A stretch of DNA of 64,000 bases from JBBSDP01 sp963754335 (GTDB lineage: Bacteria > Planctomycetota > Phycisphaerae > Tepidisphaerales > Tepidisphaeraceae). Positions 10,035 to 19,431 of the stretch are shown in pieces. Both the position numbers and the translations under genes were made by a program. Each line of letters opens with the position of its first letter. Within the stretch, counting starts at the first letter, position 1. The notes under the pieces are model-generated. The model saw only the letters and a program-made list of their open reading frames with translations, was not told the DNA's origin and did no database searches. The stretch covers positions 744,001 to 808,000 of the forward strand of contig CAVWFQ010000005.1 in NCBI GenBank assembly GCA_963754335.1, in the 5' to 3' direction.

Positions 10035-11456
10035 ATGAACACTTCACGACGCGATTTCCTCTGGCGCTTCGGCGGCGGGCTGGGCGGAATCGCCCTGGCA
10101 CAACTCCTGGCCGGCGAAAACGCTCTCGGCGCCGGTTTCCCCTCGGGAGTGATGACCGGCCGGCTGCCGCGCCCCGCCCGGGTCAAACGCGTCGTGCAGC
10201 TTTTCATGAACGGCGGCGCAAGCCAGTGCGACCTGTTCGACTACAAGCCGGAGCTGATCAAAAGACATGGACAGAAATTTGATCCCAGCCCCGGCGCGGT
10301 CGTCGAGGCGGCGACCAGCCAGCCGGGGCTCATCATGAAGAGTCCATGGGACTGGAAGCAGCATGGCCAATGCGGGCGGTGGGTGACGAATGCGATGCCG
10401 AACCTGGCCGAGTGCGTGGATGACATGGCCTTCCTGATGGCGATGCAGACGCCGACCAGCGAGCATAGCAGCGGCGTTTACCGCGGATGCACCGGTTTTC
10501 TGACGCCGGGATTTCCCGCGGCGGGAGCTTGGATTAGTTACGCGCTCGGCAGTCTGAGTAATGATCTGCCCGCATTTGTGGTGCTGCCCGATCCGCGCGG
10601 GCTGCCGTATAACGCGAAAAACAGTTTCTCGGCCGGTTTCCTTCCTGTCGGGAACCAGGGGACGATGATCCGAACGAATAGCCCCGAGCCGATCTCCGAT
10701 CTCTTCCCGCCCAGCGACTCCGGCTACATCACTCCTTCCAGCGACGCCGACGCCCAGACGGTGCTCCAAACGCTGAATCGCCGGCACCTGGCCCGCTCGC
10801 CTGGCGATTCGCGGCTGGAAGCGCGCATTGCCAGCTATGAACTGGCCGCGCGCATGCAGCTCAGCGCTCCGCAGGCGCTGAGCCTGGCGGACGAAACCAC
10901 CGCCACGCAGCGGATGTACGGACTGGACAATCCGGCGACCGAAGGATTCGGCAGAAACTGCCTGATCGCCCGCCGATTGCTCGAGCGCGGCGTGCGCTTC
11001 GTTCAAATCTTCAGCGGAATGAACGGCGCCACCGGCAACTGGGACAACCACGGCGACGTGAAAAAGGAGCTGGCCTTCATCGCCGGCAGCATGGACCTCC
11101 CCGCCGCCGGGCTGCTCCGCGATCTGAAGCAGCGCGGCATGTTCGACGACACGCTGGTGATCTGGACGACCGAATTCGGCCGCCATCCTTTTGCGCAGGG
11201 CGCCGGCCGCGACCACAACGGCGGAACCTTCGTAAGCTGGCTCGCGGGCGCCGGCATCAAAGGTGGAACCGCGTTCGGCGAGAGCGACCCGTGGAGTTGG
11301 AAAGCCGCGGTCAACGCGACCGACATCCACGACCTGCACGCGACGGTGCTCTACCTGATGGGCATCGACCACGAAAAACTCACCTTCCGCCACAACGGCT
11401 CCGATCGCCGACTCACCGACGTGCACGGGCGCGTCGTGCGGGAGATCCTGGCGTAG
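10035..11456 (+). CDS. DUF1501 Tat-exported protein
   Basis: 473 residues, intact. The twin-arginine leader SRRDFLWRFGGGLGG is followed by a hydrophobic stretch, as in DUF1501 (sulfatase-like fold) proteins. Typical family segments are visible: VVQLFMNGGASQCDLFDYKP, IWTTEFGRHPFAQG, GRDHNGGTF. It starts 27 bases after the DUF1549/DUF1553 gene, forming the usual two-gene operon. DUF1501 proteins resemble alkaline-phosphatase-superfamily enzymes, but their substrates are not known. Confidence 0.92.
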   Translation: MNTSRRDFLWRFGGGLGGIALAQLLAGENALGAGFPSGVMTGRLPRPARVKRVVQLFMNGGASQCDLFDYKPELIKRHGQKFDPSPGAVVEAATSQPGLIMKSPWDWKQHGQCGRWVTNAMPNLAECVDDMAFLMAMQTPTSEHSSGVYRGCTGFLTPGFPAAGAWISYALGSLSNDLPAFVVLPDPRGLPYNAKNSFSAGFLPVGNQGTMIRTNSPEPISDLFPPSDSGYITPSSDADAQTVLQTLNRRHLARSPGDSRLEARIASYELAARMQLSAPQALSLADETTATQRMYGLDNPATEGFGRNCLIARRLLERGVRFVQIFSGMNGATGNWDNHGDVKKELAFIAGSMDLPAAGLLRDLKQRGMFDDTLVIWTTEFGRHPFAQGAGRDHNGGTFVSWLAGAGIKGGTAFGESDPWSWKAAVNATDIHDLHATVLYLMGIDHEKLTFRHNGSDRRLTDVHGRVVREILA

Positions 11457-11558
11457 GGGCGATCAGCCAATGAGTGTGCGGCCGAAGAATCTTTCGGTAG
11501 TATCTGGACTGATTCGTTCGTATGCCTTAATTGAAAAAAGCGTAAGGAGACACTACCG

Positions 11559-11837
11559 ATGACCATGATCATCTTTCACGAAGTGAGGAATGGAGAGAAT
11601 TGGGCGGAGGCGTGGCGAAAGGGACCAGGAAGCCGTCAAGAGATGTTCGCCAGGGTTGGAATCAAGGCTCGAACCTTTCGTGATCCGAAAAACGCCGATT
11701 CGACCGGTGTCATCCTCGAAGTACCCGACATGGCGAAGTGCCAGAGATTCCTCGAGTCCGATGAGGCAAAAAAAGCGATGGCGGAAGACGGCCTGAAGAT
11801 TGAGACCATGCGGATGCTGGTCGAATTCACTCCTTAA
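11559..11837 (+). CDS. Small protein, possible dimeric alpha/beta-barrel fold
   Basis: 92 residues with a good ribosome site (AAGGAG, 11 bases before ATG). The sequence alternates strand and helix: MIIFHEVRNGENW, then VILEVPDMAKCQRFLESDE, ending METRM-like in MRMLVEFTP. This pattern resembles stand-alone ABM/EthD-type ferredoxin-like proteins. I cannot name the family. It sits alone between the DUF1501 gene and the convergent kinase gene. Confidence 0.7.
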   Translation: MTMIIFHEVRNGENWAEAWRKGPGSRQEMFARVGIKARTFRDPKNADSTGVILEVPDMAKCQRFLESDEAKKAMAEDGLKIETMRMLVEFTP

Positions 11838-11914
11838 GATGCAATCGGTCATGAACTGAAGGAGCGAGGAAAGTCCTGATTGGATGACGACCGGCATCGC
11901 GGCCATAAGATAAA

Positions 11915-14367
11915 TCATCGTCGTGTGGCGAGGCTGGCCACGACGGCGGTCAGCTCCGCGGGTTCAACGGGCTTGGCGACGTGCGTCTGGTATCCGGCGC
12001 AAAGCGCCCGAGTTCGATCCTCCGACCGGGCAAACGCCGTGAGGGCCGCGGCGGGGGTGCGGCCGCCGTCTTCCGATCGCAGTGCCCGCACGCACTTGAT
12101 AAAATGGTAGCCGTCCTCGTTGGGCATCCCTATATCACTCACGAGCATATCCGGCCGTTGCTTTTGCAGCAGCTCAAGCCCCTCCTGCGCTGTGGCGGCA
12201 AGAATTACTTTCGCACCGCACCCCTCGAGTACGCGCTTGATCAGCTCACGCGCATCGGGCTCGTCGTCCACCGCCAGCACGGTGATTCCTTCCAGGGAAG
12301 GGTGGTCGATAAAACTTTCCTTTCGCGAGAGGCTTCGTGGATGTTGACGAGAGCGCCCTGGCGCTTCGGTCTGCACGACCATGACGGGTAATTCGATGCA
12401 GAAGGTAGCGCCATGCCCCTCACCCGCGCTCTTCGCTCGAATTGTTCCGCCATGCAGCTCGACCAGGTTTTTGACAATCGAAAGGCCGAGCCCGAGCCCG
12501 GCGTGGCGACGCGAGGTGGAAGCGTCGGCCTGACGGAAACGTTCAAAAACGTGTGGCAGGAATTCAGCCTTGATGCCTTCCCCGTTGTCGATGACGCAAA
12601 CCTCGAGATGGCTGTTCACTCTTTCCAGGCTGACCTGTACCGTTCCTCCCTTGGGCGTGAACTTGACGGCATTGGAAATCAGGTTCCAAAAGCACTGCTG
12701 GAGGCGGCCGGGGTCGCCGCGCACCGGGCCCGCCAAAGGGTCGAGCACTTCCCGCAGCCGGATCCCTTTGGCATCAGCCGAGTGCCGCAACGATGCCACG
12801 GCGTCCTCACGACCTCCTGAAGGTCGACTTGCTGCACGTCCAATCGGACCTTGCCGCTGATAATGCGGCTCATGTCCAGCAGATCTTCTATCAACTGCGC
12901 CTGCGCCCGCGTATTGCGCTCGATGACCGCAAGTCCTTCGGCGAACTCAGGGTCTTCATGGCGGCGCGATTGCAGGATTTGCGACCAGCCCAGGATGGCG
13001 TTCAGCGGGGTGCGCAACTCGTGGGAAAGCGTCGCGAGAAATTCATCTTTCATCAGACTGACGCGCTCCGCCTCGGCGCGCGCGCGCGCTCAGCCTGGAG
13101 CAGGGAATCGCGCTCCTCATCCGTTTTTTTCTTGTCGGTGATGTCGACGCCGTGCACAAAAATACCGGACACCGAACCGTTTGAATCCTTCAGAGGCTGA
13201 TACACAAAATCCACGTACCGCCGGTCTAACGGCTGGCCCGGACTTCGTTGTAGTTCGACCGCCGAATCCTTGCCGATGTGCGGGTGGCCGCTCACATAAA
13301 CGCCGTCGAGCAGCTCCACGTATCCCTGCCCCTTCACCTCCGGGAGCGCCTCGGCCAAGGGTTTGTTGAGAACATCTCGCCGGCCCACCAACTCATAATA
13401 TCGTTCGTTTGCAAACTCAAATACATGTTGAGGTCCGTGCAAAATGCACATGAACGCCGGCGATTGCATCAGCGCTTCGGCAAGCCGAGCGTGTTCCGAT
13501 GCGACCTTTTCAAACTGCTGCTCCCGCTCCTCCTCGAGTCTTTTGCGCGCCGTGATGTCCTGTAAAACCCCGAGCATACGAACGAGCGTTCCGTCCCCGT
13601 CGTATAAACCGCGTCCCTTGGCCGCAACCCAGATCTGCCTGCCATCGGGGCGGTTGACTCGATACTGGATGTCGTATTCGCGATGCTCCGCGCCAGCCTG
13701 CAGATTGGCGAGCCGGGCTTTCACGGTGGTCCTCGTGAATGAGTTCCCGCATCTGCGTTCGCGTAACAGGGGTTTCCGGGCGAACCCCGAAAATTTCCGC
13801 GGCCCGTTGCGACAGCGTGATCGCATCCGTCTTCGCCTCCCAATCCCAGGCGCCCAGGTCTGCGGCGCCCATCGCAAGCTTCAGCCGTTCGGCATTCTCA
13901 CGAAGCGATCCCTCGATTTGTTTGCGGAGGGTAATATCCCGCGCAATCTTCGAAGCGCCGACGAGCCTGCCGTCGGCGTCTTTCACCGGTGAAACCGTCA
14001 GCGAAATGTCCACCGCCGATCCATCTTTGCGCCGGCGCACGGTCTCGTAGTGTTCGATCGGCAGGCCACTCTTCACCGTCTTGATAATTTCGCTTTCCTC
14101 ATTCAGCCGGTCCTCAGGAATCAGGATTGTGATCGATTTGCCGACGACCTCATCGGCCTTGTAACCGAAGATTCGCTCCGCCCCTTTGTTCCAGGTGGTG
14201 ATGATGCCGTCCAGCGTCTTGCTGATGATCGCGTCATCCGATGATTCGACTACCGCCGCCAGGCGGGCGCGGAGTTCATCTTCCCGCTGTCGGGTAGCAA
14301 AGACGGTATTGGCGTCTTCGAGCGCGACGGATCTGAGCTGCGCGTCTTCGTCGTGGGGCTGGGCCAT
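11915..14367 (-). CDS. Multi-PAS hybrid histidine kinase with receiver domain (three frame breaks)
   Basis: Reassembled order: PAS (SSDDAIISKTLDGIITTWN), PAS/PAC (GAWDWEAKTDAI to GVLQDITARKRLEEE), a third PAS (AFMCILHGPQHVFEFANERY), HisKA with phospho-His in SHELRTPLNAIL, HATPase (WNLISNAVKFTPKGG, DNGEGI, GLGLGLSIVKNLVELHGG), and a C-terminal receiver (ITVLAVDDEPDARELI, acceptor Asp in SDIGMPNEDGY, Lys in HVAKPVEP). Breaks lie near 13720, 13080 (a long CG run) and 12809; each next frame continues the same domain. About 815 residues, no membrane span, so a cytoplasmic sensor. Its start overlaps the stop of the small gene upstream (TGATG), so they are probably co-expressed. Confidence 0.88.
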
Positions 14368-14596
14368 CAGTTACCTCCGAGCAATTTCTCCGCCATTGCC
14401 GTGCCTTGAACGCGAGAACGAATCTTGGCGAATGCCTTCTCGCGCGTCGTCGTGATGGATCATAACTTAGCTCGGCGTGACCTGCTGCATATTTGAACGC
14501 AAATGCTTCTGCATGTTTTTCCGTCTGTCGCTGTTCGGCCGCCAGCCTGCGCCATGCGTCCACGACGTTGTGCCTGGGATCGTTGTTCGCGTCCAT
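14367..14596 (-). CDS. Small hydrophilic protein, paralogue of the 18.3 kb gene (frameshifted)
   Basis: Starts MDANNDPRHNVVDAWRRL; the first ~45 residues strongly match the gene at 18312. The frame breaks near 14443 in a CGCGCG run; the next frame reads EKAFAKIRSRVQGTAMAEKL and stops at 14367-14369, overlapping the kinase ATG. The ribosome site is GAGGG, and about 20 bases upstream of the ATG are nearly identical to those at 18312. Function unknown; the coupling to the kinase suggests a part in the same stress response. Confidence 0.6.
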
Positions 14597-14710
14597 GATT
14601 TTCCCTCGTTGCGGATCATTGGTACAACCGACCATATGGAGGGTATCGCAATCGGGAGGCGGCGCGAACGCGCGAACGCGTTCGTAGCGACAGTGCCATT
14701 ATCAGGCGGC

Positions 14711-14744
14711 CAAATAAAAACCGCCGGCTGGTTTGCCGACGGTT
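14711..14744 (-). terminator. Candidate leftward terminator hairpin
   Basis: On the minus strand AACCGTCGGC pairs with GCCGGCGGTT (one G-U) around a six-base loop and is followed by TTTTTATTT. There is no intact gene directly upstream of it; the nearest is the receiver-domain remnant at 14973-15215, whose transcript it may have ended. Confidence 0.5.
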
Positions 14745-14972
14745 TGCCCACTCTCTCCCATGTCCCGATGATTACTTCACAAGGCCGACGCCGTTGTGGT
14801 GAGCTTCTATCACGCTGACGGTCGAACGAACTCGAATTGCCCTTCAGCTTTTGAAGCGCGCACGATCAAGGGCGAATAAGACCCGCAAGGAATAGAATTC
14901 GGATCCTATGACCGGAACGGAAGGACCTCCGACGCGCCTTCCCATCGCTTTCTCAATTGCCCTTCGGCAATA

Positions 14973-15215
14973 TCAAACACCCATCATGAGTTCCGGCTCG
15001 TTCGGCGGTGACACGCATGCCTTGATGACTGTCTGTATTCGCTCGAATGTTGCTGGTTTTAGAATGTGATGCAGAACCCGGCGGCCTTACAATCTTCGAC
15101 ATCGCTTGGTTGTCCAAATCCCGAAATCGCAATGCGTCGTATTTTCCACTGCGACGAAAGAGTTCGCATCAGGTTTCCGGTGTTGTGGCCTGGAGTATCG
15201 TACCGCCAACCCTCG
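14973..15215 (-). pseudogene. Response-regulator receiver domain remnant
   Basis: Leftward, one frame reads LMRTLSSQWKIRRIAISGFG and PSDVEDCKAAGF, matching the alpha3-beta4-alpha4 part of a receiver domain. After a stop at 15059-15061, the adjacent frame continues HILKPATFERIQTVIKACV, which has the conserved beta5 lysine-proline. The N-terminal half with the phosphoacceptor is not recognisable. It is probably a truncated, frame-broken relative of the kinase's receiver. Nothing else convincing is seen in 14745-15448. Confidence 0.5.
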
Positions 15216-15448
15216 CAACGAATATCTCAGGATTTTGGGAAGAAAAATGTCAGGCTTTCCACTATTTGTCGATGCGTGAAAGGAAGAGGCATGGCGGAAT
15301 AACAAAGACCATCGGAGGAACCTGAAGAGCTAATTTTCCGCGATCGAGGGGTAGGCGTCAGCGAAGGAATTTGAGAAGGGAAAATCTATGTATCTATCTG
15401 CAGTCAAAGGCTCTTGAAACAGGCCTTGGCCTGCCACGCAGGGGCGCG

Positions 15449-15478
15449 CAAAAAATCCCGGTCCAAAGGGACCGGGAT
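15449..15478 (-). terminator. Strong rho-independent terminator of the DUF892 gene
   Basis: A perfect ten-base-pair stem (ATCCCGGTCC against GGACCGGGAT) with a four-base loop is followed on the minus strand by a run of T. It lies 30 bases beyond the stop of the DUF892 gene. Confidence 0.9.
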
Positions 15479-15507
15479 GATAGAACGACAAACCGTTCAC
15501 ACTCAAG

Positions 15508-16020
15508 TTATTTCTCTTCGCCCGCGCCGACGGCCGTGGCGGCGGCGAGCACTTCTTCTTCGGCGATCTCCGTCAGTTTTTCGTCAGCCGCCTTTTCCTC
15601 GTCGAGCGTCTGTTGCAGCAGCTTGACGGCCTGGTCGTGTCCGAGCGCCTCGGCCAAGGCGCGAACGGTGCCATACGCCGCCATCTCGTAGTGTTCGACA
15701 CGCTGGGCAGCGCCGATCAGTGCGGCATCGAGAACCGACGGCTCCCCGTCTTCCTCGATCACTTCGCTCCCTTCCTCCACCAGTCCCTGCATCGCCTTAC
15801 ACTTCTTACCGGTGAGTTTGATCCCGAGCGACTGGCCGATTTTCTCCAGCCGCGCAATATGCCCTTCGGTTTCTTTGAGATGGCTCGTAAATGCCTTCTT
15901 TAATGCTTCGGACGAGGCTTTCTTGGCCATTTTCGGCAACGCCTTGGTGAGTTGGTTCTCGGCGTTGAAGATGTCTTTCAGCTCGTCTTCAAACAATCCG
16001 TCAAGTGAATCCATCGACAT
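15508..16020 (-). CDS. Ferritin-like DUF892 (YciE/YciF) protein
   Basis: 170 residues from the ATG at 16020, preceded by GGAG. The sequence is the helical bundle of the YciE/YciF family: LFEDELKDIFNAENQLTKALP, HLKETEGHIARLEKI, RVEHYEMAAYGTVRALAEALG, LLQQTLDEEKAADEKLTEIAE. Conserved Glu and His residues in helices 1, 2 and 4 could bind a di-metal centre. The family is linked to general stress and desiccation. An inverted repeat lies in its 5' region and a strong terminator ends it. Confidence 0.9.
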   Translation of the reverse strand: MSMDSLDGLFEDELKDIFNAENQLTKALPKMAKKASSEALKKAFTSHLKETEGHIARLEKIGQSLGIKLTGKKCKAMQGLVEEGSEVIEEDGEPSVLDAALIGAAQRVEHYEMAAYGTVRALAEALGHDQAVKLLQQTLDEEKAADEKLTEIAEEEVLAAATAVGAGEEK

Positions 16021-16061
16021 GGCAATCTCCGTAAAGGTTTTAGGTTCTGAGCCCGATGACA

Positions 16062-16092
16062 GGCACGAAATGCGTTGAACAATTTTCGTGCC
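16062..16092. repeat. Inverted repeat upstream of the DUF892 gene
   Basis: GGCACGAAA (16062-16070) and TTTCGTGCC (16084-16092) form a nine-pair stem with a 13-base loop, 42 bases before the DUF892 start. No T-tract follows, so it may be a regulatory site or mRNA structure rather than a terminator. The stretch 16093-16271 holds only a short hydrophilic frame without a start codon. Confidence 0.4.
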
Positions 16093-16271
16093 ACGGGGCT
16101 CATGTGAAGGAGCGCCTGCCTCACTGTCCTGGATTGCCATTCCGGCGACGATCGGGTTGGTCTCCGGAGTCATACCGTCCGAGGTCTTCGGCCAAATCGC
16201 CGATCTCTTTGTCCGAACGCGCGACGCGCTGTCGTCAAATAGCGCGACGCCAAATGAGTATTAAGCGGTCG

Positions 16272-17813
16272 CTAGCGGAGCTTGGGGAGATCGTCGACCG
16301 CCGGTCCCATCAGGACTTTTCCCAGCGCGTCGAATCGGCTGCCATGGCATGGGCAATCCCAGCTTTCTTCAACATGATTCCATTGCACGATGCATTGCAG
16401 ATGCGTGCAGACCGCCGAGCATTTGTGAACGGCTCCCTCGCGATCGCGATAGACGGCGATCTTGCTCAACCCATCGCGCATAACCGCGCCGTGGCCGGGT
16501 GGGATTTCATCTTCAGATTTAATTTCGCCGGGCGTCACCAGATCAACGTATTGAGCGGCTACATTCAGATTTTCCGACACGAATTCCTTATTTAGCATCT
16601 TGCGTGAGGGGTCATACAGTTTCTCCCACGGATTTGCCTTTCCGTCGATGAGATCGTTGATCAGAATCCCGGCAATGGTGCCGTGTGTTAGGCCCATCCC
16701 ACTGTCGCCGGTCGCCACAAAGACTTCTTCTTTGTCCGTCATCGCCCGGCCGATAAAAGCGAGCCCATCTGAGGGCTCCTGCACCTGACCCGACCAGCGA
16801 TAGATGACATCCTGCATTTTCGGAAACCGCGCCCGACCCCACTCCTCCAGCTTTCTGAATGGAGCGCCATCTTCGGGGAATTGCCCCGTCTTGTGATCCT
16901 CGCCGCCGAGGAGGAGCACATCGATGCCCTGTTTTTTTGAACCTTCAATACGGACATAGTGATAGGGGTCGGCGGTGTCCCAGTAGAGTGCATCGGGCAC
17001 GACGCCGTGCGGCACTTCCGCGCCGATCACATAAGAGCGATACGACGCCTGCTTGGTATAAATACCGAACCAATCGTTGATCGGGCCGGGCGTGTTCGTT
17101 GCGACCACAATGTGGTCTGCCGCGAAGGTCTTTCGCAATCCCTGGAATTTCACCCGGCCAGGCTTACGCGTCTTCGGATCCGATCCCTGGACGTCGATAG
17201 CGCGTCGGCCCGTATAGATGCGACCCCCCTTTTGCTTGATCGCGTTGGCAAGGCCCGCGAGGTAAAGCAGAGGATGGAAGCGGGCCTGGTTCCCGAAGCG
17301 CAGGCATCGGCCCAGATCAAGCGGTCCGCTCGCGATCATTTCCACGTCGGCAAACCCGGCCCGTTGCGCGGCCGCCAGTTCTTGATCGAGAAGATCCGGG
17401 GCATCCCCAGGGGCGGGAAATAAGCAGGCGTCGAGGCGGGAAAACTCGCATTTGATTTTTTCCTGGCCGCAGATGCGTTCGATCGTGTCAATTGCTGCCG
17501 CGTGGCTCTCGTATGCCAGACGCGATCCTTCGACGCCATGCATTCGCTCGATTTCGATGAACCGGTCATCGATAGCGCTCGCAAGATGGGCGCTGGTTCG
17601 TCCGGTTTGCCCGCTTCCGATCGCACCCTCGTCGAAGACCGCCACGGACTTCCCGGCTGAGGCCGCGAGGTACGCCGTTGTCATGCCGGCGATGCCGGCG
17701 CCGATGATGCACACTTCCGCCTCCATGTTGGTTTGAGGCGTAGAAGCTCGAAAGTCGGGAAGATCCGCCTTCTCGTACCAAATCGTCGGCGTAACACCGT
17801 CGGGGCTTTTCAT
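16272..17813 (-). CDS. FAD-dependent oxidoreductase with C-terminal Rieske domain
   Basis: 513 residues, intact. The N-terminal DAO-type fold begins with the FAD-binding motif VCIIGAGIAGMTTAYLAA and ends with a second FAD contact (FVATGDSGMGLTHGTIAG). The last ~80 residues form a Rieske [2Fe-2S] domain with both ligand pairs: CTHLQC and CPCHGSRF. This architecture (YobN/OrdL-like plus Rieske) is known from many bacteria and the substrate is not established. It presumably oxidises an amine or similar compound in the cytoplasm and passes electrons through the cluster. Neighbouring stress genes fit a redox role. Confidence 0.9.
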   Translation of the reverse strand: MKSPDGVTPTIWYEKADLPDFRASTPQTNMEAEVCIIGAGIAGMTTAYLAASAGKSVAVFDEGAIGSGQTGRTSAHLASAIDDRFIEIERMHGVEGSRLAYESHAAAIDTIERICGQEKIKCEFSRLDACLFPAPGDAPDLLDQELAAAQRAGFADVEMIASGPLDLGRCLRFGNQARFHPLLYLAGLANAIKQKGGRIYTGRRAIDVQGSDPKTRKPGRVKFQGLRKTFAADHIVVATNTPGPINDWFGIYTKQASYRSYVIGAEVPHGVVPDALYWDTADPYHYVRIEGSKKQGIDVLLLGGEDHKTGQFPEDGAPFRKLEEWGRARFPKMQDVIYRWSGQVQEPSDGLAFIGRAMTDKEEVFVATGDSGMGLTHGTIAGILINDLIDGKANPWEKLYDPSRKMLNKEFVSENLNVAAQYVDLVTPGEIKSEDEIPPGHGAVMRDGLSKIAVYRDREGAVHKCSAVCTHLQCIVQWNHVEESWDCPCHGSRFDALGKVLMGPAVDDLPKLR

Positions 17814-17989
17814 GAACGGAATGCTACGGCTTTATCGTCGCAGCGCGAGCCTGCAATCTAGCCGACGAATCGGCGAATCCAGACGGACGGGTTGGCAACT
17901 GACTCTCTGCTCCACCACCAATTTTGTTGGATTCCAAGATTTGACGGTGCAGGTAGAGTTGCGAGCGAACGGGCAGAACCGGAGAATCC

Positions 17990-18217
17990 ATGGCAGCAAT
18001 TTTGAGTTTCACCGCACGCGATCAACACGGAGAACTGTGGCAGGTCAAATATGCATTGTTGCCGGATGAAAGTCGCGAGGAAGGGCGTGGAACCAAGATA
18101 TCGCGTTGGATCCAATGCTACACATTGGATGATGGACGCCTCCTGCGGAAAGGGGAAGAAGGCGCCTACGAAACGCTTCAGGGGCGGCTTCGATTGAAAT
18201 CCCCTCACTTTCGATGA
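17990..18217 (+). CDS. Small hypothetical protein
   Basis: 75 residues with GGAG seven bases upstream of ATG. Sequence starts MAAILSFTARDQHGELWQV and is mostly beta-strand-like and charged. I do not recognise a family. It is divergent from the Rieske gene and about 95 bases upstream of the small gene at 18312 in the same direction. Confidence 0.55.
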   Translation: MAAILSFTARDQHGELWQVKYALLPDESREEGRGTKISRWIQCYTLDDGRLLRKGEEGAYETLQGRLRLKSPHFR

Positions 18218-18311
18218 TGGGCGAGATCCGGCTCGAAGGGCTGGCATGCAATGCCCGGCCCGACGCGGCAATCGGGATCGTCGGGTTGTTGATCCGCAAG
18301 GAGGGAAAATC

Positions 18312-18506
18312 ATGAACGCGAACAATGAGCCGAGACACTACGCTTTGGACGCGTGGCGCAGGCTGGGGGGTGGACAGCAACAGACTGAAGAACAGGCGGA
18401 GGCATTCGCATTCCGATACGCAGCAAGTCACGCGGGGGCAAGTTACGATGAAGTCCTCGCGTGGCTGAAAGATGACCTGCGCGTCAGTCGAGAAGTGGGG
18501 TCGTGA
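18312..18506 (+). CDS. Small hydrophilic protein, paralogue of the 14.4 kb gene
   Basis: 64 residues beginning MNANNEPRHYALDAWRRLGG, with an excellent ribosome site (AAGGAGGG, seven bases before ATG). The first 45 residues align with the gene at 14596-14367, and the 20 bases before the ATG are nearly identical in the two genes. The C-terminus (DEVLAWLKDDLRVSREV) looks helical. No known family recognised. Confidence 0.7.
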   Translation: MNANNEPRHYALDAWRRLGGGQQQTEEQAEAFAFRYAASHAGASYDEVLAWLKDDLRVSREVGS

Positions 18507-18651
18507 CGCCGCATCACCTTTTTGGAGATCCCTGCTTAGCGTCAAGTACCGCTGGGACTGAGAGAGCATTTTCAGCATTGCTTTCATTCGCGGCGCTCTA
18601 TTCCGGCGTCCTTCCCGCGCGAGCTGCAATGCCCACGCCGATCGCGAATAT

Positions 18652-19422
18652 TCATTTGGGCCCGGAAATGGCAACCGGAACTCCCTTCGGCTCGGATTGT
18701 TGCGACTCACCTTCGTTCGACAAACCCTGCGGCTTCCACCGAATCGATTCGACATGCGGGTAGCCGGCCAAATCAGAAATAAACGCCGGCGGGTGAGTTT
18801 CGCTCGGCAGGACTCTTCGCTCAATTTCAGCACGGATTTCACGGCGCGCTCCCTGGCCAACGTACGTGATGCCCCACGAAATGATCCTGCAATCGCTTTG
18901 CGCGATCCTCGCGCGAATATCGTCATCGGAAGGACCATTGGTTGCGAGAATCAGGCTTACCGTGGCGCGAACATCCTGCCGAATCCCCTTCTCCACATAC
19001 TTGAGCCCCCAAAGCGTTCCCAGGCCGAGAACGAGCGCGGCCCCGCCCAGACCCAACTGCCCGCCCCCAAAGCAGAGACCCATCATGGTCGTGAACCAGA
19101 GCGTGGCGGCTGTCGTCACGCCGAGGACGAGATTGTCTTTTCGCAATATTGCCCCGGCCCCGATGAAACCCATCCCGGAGAGAACGCCCAGAGGCAATCG
19201 CATCAAATCCAGTACGACAAACGAATCGTGCGTCTTTCCGACGCTGTTCATCAACAGGTTGGCCTGAATCATTGAGAGGGACGCCGCCAGACAGACCAGG
19301 AGCGTCGTGCGCATCCCGGCGGGCCGGCCATGTTCGCCACGATTGAAACCAATGACGAGCCCAGCGGCGATCGTACAAATCAGCCGAACGGCGACGTGCT
19401 GCCAATCCAGGGTTACCGGCAT
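18652..19422 (-). CDS. MgtC/SapB family membrane protein
   Basis: 256 residues. The conserved MgtC N-terminal domain is clear: LICTIAAGLVIGFNRGEHGR, GMRTTLLVCLAASLSM, and GMGFIGAGAILRKDN followed by GVTTAATLWFTT, with four to five membrane spans. The C-terminal ~100 residues are soluble and ACT-like. MgtC proteins are linked to magnesium homeostasis, ATP synthase control and stress survival. The gene lies ten bases after the pyrophosphatase stop and is probably co-transcribed with it. Confidence 0.9.
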   Translation of the reverse strand: MPVTLDWQHVAVRLICTIAAGLVIGFNRGEHGRPAGMRTTLLVCLAASLSMIQANLLMNSVGKTHDSFVVLDLMRLPLGVLSGMGFIGAGAILRKDNLVLGVTTAATLWFTTMMGLCFGGGQLGLGGAALVLGLGTLWGLKYVEKGIRQDVRATVSLILATNGPSDDDIRARIAQSDCRIISWGITYVGQGARREIRAEIERRVLPSETHPPAFISDLAGYPHVESIRWKPQGLSNEGESQQSEPKGVPVAISGPK

Positions 19423-19431
19423 CTCTTGAAG

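Noticed and set aside
10044..11426. 460-codon minus-strand frame
   Set aside because: Exact antisense of the intact DUF1501 gene; no family-like sequence.
18045..18938. 297-codon minus-strand frame
   Set aside because: Overlaps better-supported small genes and MgtC; composition is not protein-like.
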